Origin: Flavobacterium sp. BFFFF2
Lineage (GTDB): Bacteria > Bacteroidota > Bacteroidia > Flavobacteriales > Flavobacteriaceae
Assembly: GCA_002256385.1 (NCBI GenBank)
Contig: NKJD01000026.1
Coordinates: forward strand, 1-50,646
Direction of reading: 5' to 3'
Length of the DNA stretch: 50,646 nucleotides
In this document: in pieces, positions 50,530 through 50,646 of the stretch
Layout of the letters: every line of letters starts with the position of its first letter
Numbering within the stretch: the first letter of the stretch is position 1
Position numbers and translations under genes: made by a program
Notes under the pieces: generated by a model
Told to the model about the DNA's origin: nothing
Seen by the model: only the letters and a program-made list of their open reading frames with translations
Databases searched by the model: none

Positions 50530-50646
50530 TAAACTTTTTTCAATTGGCTGCAAAATGGTCTTTTCGCCCCATATTGCCCCTTTTTATTTTTGAAGTGGTG
50601 TAAACTTTTTTCAATTGGCTGCAAAATGGTCTTTTAGCACCATATT
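50530..50646 (+). repeat. Two direct copies of a 46-base unit
   Basis: 50530-50575 and 50601-50646 share TAAACTTTTTTCAATTGGCT and the following CAAAATGGTCTTTT to CCATATT with three differences. They are 71 bases apart, start to start. The second copy touches the window end, so more copies may follow. Confidence 0.8.

Larger units (their letters stand above)
50300..50646. other. Right-edge intergenic region with a gene remnant and repeats
   Basis: About 350 bases. It holds a short DUF2442-like remnant (50337-50414), a copy of the CCCAGATTA repeat (50457-50517) and two direct copies of a 46-base unit (50530-50575, 50601-50646). The region ends inside the second copy of the unit. Confidence 0.6.

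Noticed and set aside
50530..50646. CRISPR array at the right edge
   Set aside because: Only two copies with three differences and one interval are visible, and no cas gene is present; reported only as direct repeats.

Overview
The window looks like chromosomal DNA of a Bacteroidota bacterium, most likely a Flavobacterium-like member of Flavobacteriia. The reasons are type IX secretion (T9SS) cargo with C-terminal sorting domains, an OmpA protein with thrombospondin type-3 repeats, TTG-N19/20-TAnnTTTG promoters, few Shine-Dalgarno sites, and glycine acetyltransferase and Mpl genes of the usual Bacteroidota type. No rRNA, tRNA, CRISPR array or recognisable transposase was seen.

Layout. 0-7.3 kb (minus): a giant repeat-built surface protein whose repeat array runs through an in-frame TGA and off the left edge. 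7.8-17.1 kb (plus): housekeeping block with an AddA/RecB-like helicase-nuclease, kbl, an OmpA-family porin, mpl and an M3 oligopeptidase. 17.1-25.7 kb: an AT-rich accessory island. It holds a tightly coupled three-gene operon (TPR/HExxH protein, MazG-like pyrophosphohydrolase, GIY-YIG/DUF2075-helicase/S24-peptidase fusion), a nonsense-interrupted small secreted protein and a lipoprotein. The island is bracketed by roughly 305-bp copies, in opposite orientation, of a dispersed hairpin-rich repeat. 25.8-28.9 kb (minus): MbnP, a MbnH/MauG-type di-haem protein and a YHYH-domain T9SS protein, probably a metal-related exported module. 29.6-34.2 kb (minus): a second large T9SS protein with an NHL propeller. 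34.6-42.5 kb (plus): AIM24-family protein, Crp/Fnr regulator, DM13 lipoprotein, outer-membrane protein, then a six-gene run of YHS, DoxX, DinB-like, NRDE, ATP-grasp and LysE proteins. 42.6-44.6 kb: three tandem paralogous VapBC-type toxin-antitoxin pairs. 44.6-48.3 kb: rdgB and a SNF2 helicase. 48.8-50.3 kb: a fourth, broken toxin-antitoxin pair followed by a DUF4143 ATPase.

Most interesting is the operon at 18.25-22.74 kb. The first gene has an upstream ATG followed immediately by a run of G residues (10 C on the plus strand, 22724-22733). As read, that ATG meets a stop after three glycine codons. Removing one base from the run would fuse it in frame to the open sequence leading into the TPR/HExxH protein. 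This is the expected layout of a slipped-strand phase-variable ON/OFF switch, here read in the OFF state, unless the run length is a sequencing error. Together with the domains (predicted nuclease, helicase, LexA-like autoprotease, nucleotide pyrophosphohydrolase, zinc-protease motif), the base composition and the flanking inverted repeats, it is a good candidate for an undescribed phase-variable anti-phage or stress-response system. That function is inference.

Other themes: several genes are broken by single in-frame stops (left-edge protein, 23.6 kb protein, third VapC), and intergenic regions are crowded with dispersed repeats made of hairpins whose stems differ between copies but still pair.
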